Below are positions 63,392 to 64,000 of a stretch of DNA of 64,000 nucleotides, piece after piece. The notes under the pieces were generated by a model. It was given only the letters and a program-made list of their open reading frames with translations. It did no database searches and was not told the DNA's origin. The stretch covers positions 124,001 to 188,000 of the forward strand of contig NZ_JAFFJV010000003.1 in the NCBI RefSeq assembly GCF_016924645.1. The letters run 5' to 3'. This DNA comes from Rufibacter psychrotolerans. GTDB taxonomy: Bacteria; Bacteroidota; Bacteroidia; Cytophagales; Hymenobacteraceae. The translations under genes were made by a program, and so were the position numbers. Every line of letters starts with the position of its first letter. Within the stretch, counting starts at the first letter, position 1.

Positions 63392-63453
63392 CAACCTGCT
63401 TGGGGCATCCGCCGTTTTTCCCGATATTTGCCTACTTCGTTTAGACTAACCAC

Positions 63454-64000
63454 ATGGGAAGAGCATTTGAATTCCGGAAAGCCCGGAAAATGAAACGCTG
63501 GGACAGGATGTCCAAGCAGTTCACCCGCATAGGGAAAGAGATTGTGATGGCCGTGAAATCTGGAGGCCCAGACCCCACCACCAACGCTCGTTTGCGGGTG
63601 TGTATCCAGAACGCCAAAGGGGTGAACATGCCCAAAGACCGCGTGGATGCCGCCATTAAACGCGCCCAGGGCAAAGACGAAGCCGATTACCAGGAAGTAG
63701 TATATGAGGGCTACGGCCCGCACGGCGTGGCTGTTCTGGTAGAAACCGCTACCGACAACGTGAACCGTACCGTGGCCAACGTGCGCATGCACTTTAACCG
63801 CACCGGCGGCGAGCTGGGCCGCACCGGCCAGTTTGACTTTATCTTTGAGCGCAAAGGCGTGTTCCACCTGGATGCCGAGGGCCTGGACATGGAAGAACTG
63901 GAGCTGGACCTGATTGACTTCGGGCTGGAGAGCATTGACAAAGACGAAGAGGAAAACGAGATCATCATCCAAACCTCGTTCGCTGATTTCGGGGCCATGC
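63454..64000 (+). CDS. yebC: YebC/PmpR family transcriptional or translation factor, truncated at window end
   Basis: First 182 aa, the frame is open to the window edge. Start ATG 63454 gives MGRAFEFRKARKMKRWDRMSK. Family blocks: FTRIGKEIVMAVKSGGPDP, RLRVCIQNAKGVNMPKDRVDAAIKRA, YEGYGPHGVAVLVETATDN and RTGGELGRTGQFDFIFERKG. The family regulates transcription or aids ribosomes at polyproline tracts. The C-terminus lies outside the window. Confidence 0.95.
   Translation, partial: MGRAFEFRKARKMKRWDRMSKQFTRIGKEIVMAVKSGGPDPTTNARLRVCIQNAKGVNMPKDRVDAAIKRAQGKDEADYQEVVYEGYGPHGVAVLVETATDNVNRTVANVRMHFNRTGGELGRTGQFDFIFERKGVFHLDAEGLDMEELELDLIDFGLESIDKDEEENEIIIQTSFADFGAM

Noticed and set aside
1..64000. 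tRNA or rRNA genes
   Set aside because: No cloverleaf T-arm (GGTTCGANTCC-like) or rRNA-like sequence was noticed on either strand. A covariance-model scan would be decisive.

Overview
The window reads as chromosome of a Cytophagales bacterium (Bacteroidota), most like the Hymenobacteraceae (Rufibacter, Pontibacter, Hymenobacter). The evidence is several perfect TAnnTTTG promoter boxes, a type IX secretion C-terminal domain, many lipoproteins, family-typical proteins (DUF349, DUF2795, DUF4252-like, DUF4142, YceI), mostly weak Shine-Dalgarno sites and a moderately high GC content. The exact genus is inference. I see no tRNA, rRNA, prophage, CRISPR array or complete insertion sequence.

Layout. 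0-10 kb: orphan PAS/GAF histidine kinase, large M16 protease, YceI lipoprotein, a lipoprotein and two alpha/beta hydrolases. 10-12.5 kb: a secreted metzincin-like protease with a T9SS tail broken by one in-frame TAG, then a RAYT (REP-associated) transposase flanked by REP hairpins. 12.5-30 kb: mostly housekeeping and regulation (ettA, a DUF349 protein, an outer-membrane barrel, a DUF2795 protein, an orphan ABC ATPase, ispD, a second histidine kinase, queA, a MacB-type permease, a LOG-family protein, a PepSY protein, an AraC regulator, a D-threonine-aldolase-like enzyme). 30.3-30.8 kb is a nest of dispersed repeats before uvrA. 34-39 kb is a minus-strand island of five DUF4142 paralogues with three small lipoproteins. 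39-51.7 kb holds GH20 hexosaminidase, M28 peptidase, a PAP2-type membrane protein, rpoN, asnS, a K/E-rich secreted helix protein, an unknown membrane protein, a GNAT and a DUF4252-like lipoprotein. 51.8-54.7 kb is a third large histidine kinase (CHASE-PAS). 54.8-62.3 kb is an incomplete kynurenine-pathway region (kmo, kynU, an ACMSD-type decarboxylase, a RidA/2-aminomuconate-deaminase candidate) interleaved with two DNA-alkylation-repair genes (ogt, AlkB-like) and a CPA1 antiporter. The window ends in an SDR gene and a truncated yebC.

The strongest non-gene signals are repeats: (i) a roughly 32-nt motif with TTTTC/GAAAA arms followed by a GCCCnAAAACG tail, seen about 25 times, nearly always between genes and once inside ogt; (ii) REP palindromes around the RAYT gene; (iii) several unrelated families of simple-word inverted repeats (GATTTGGAAATTTG, GAATTAAGAAT, GTATCAAGTATC types) around variable cores; (iv) a GGAAGTTACTTCC-type palindrome shared by 30.4 kb and 56.9 kb. 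No clearly new defence or biosynthetic system is visible. The best candidates for something undescribed are these repeat families and the DUF4142/small-lipoprotein island.
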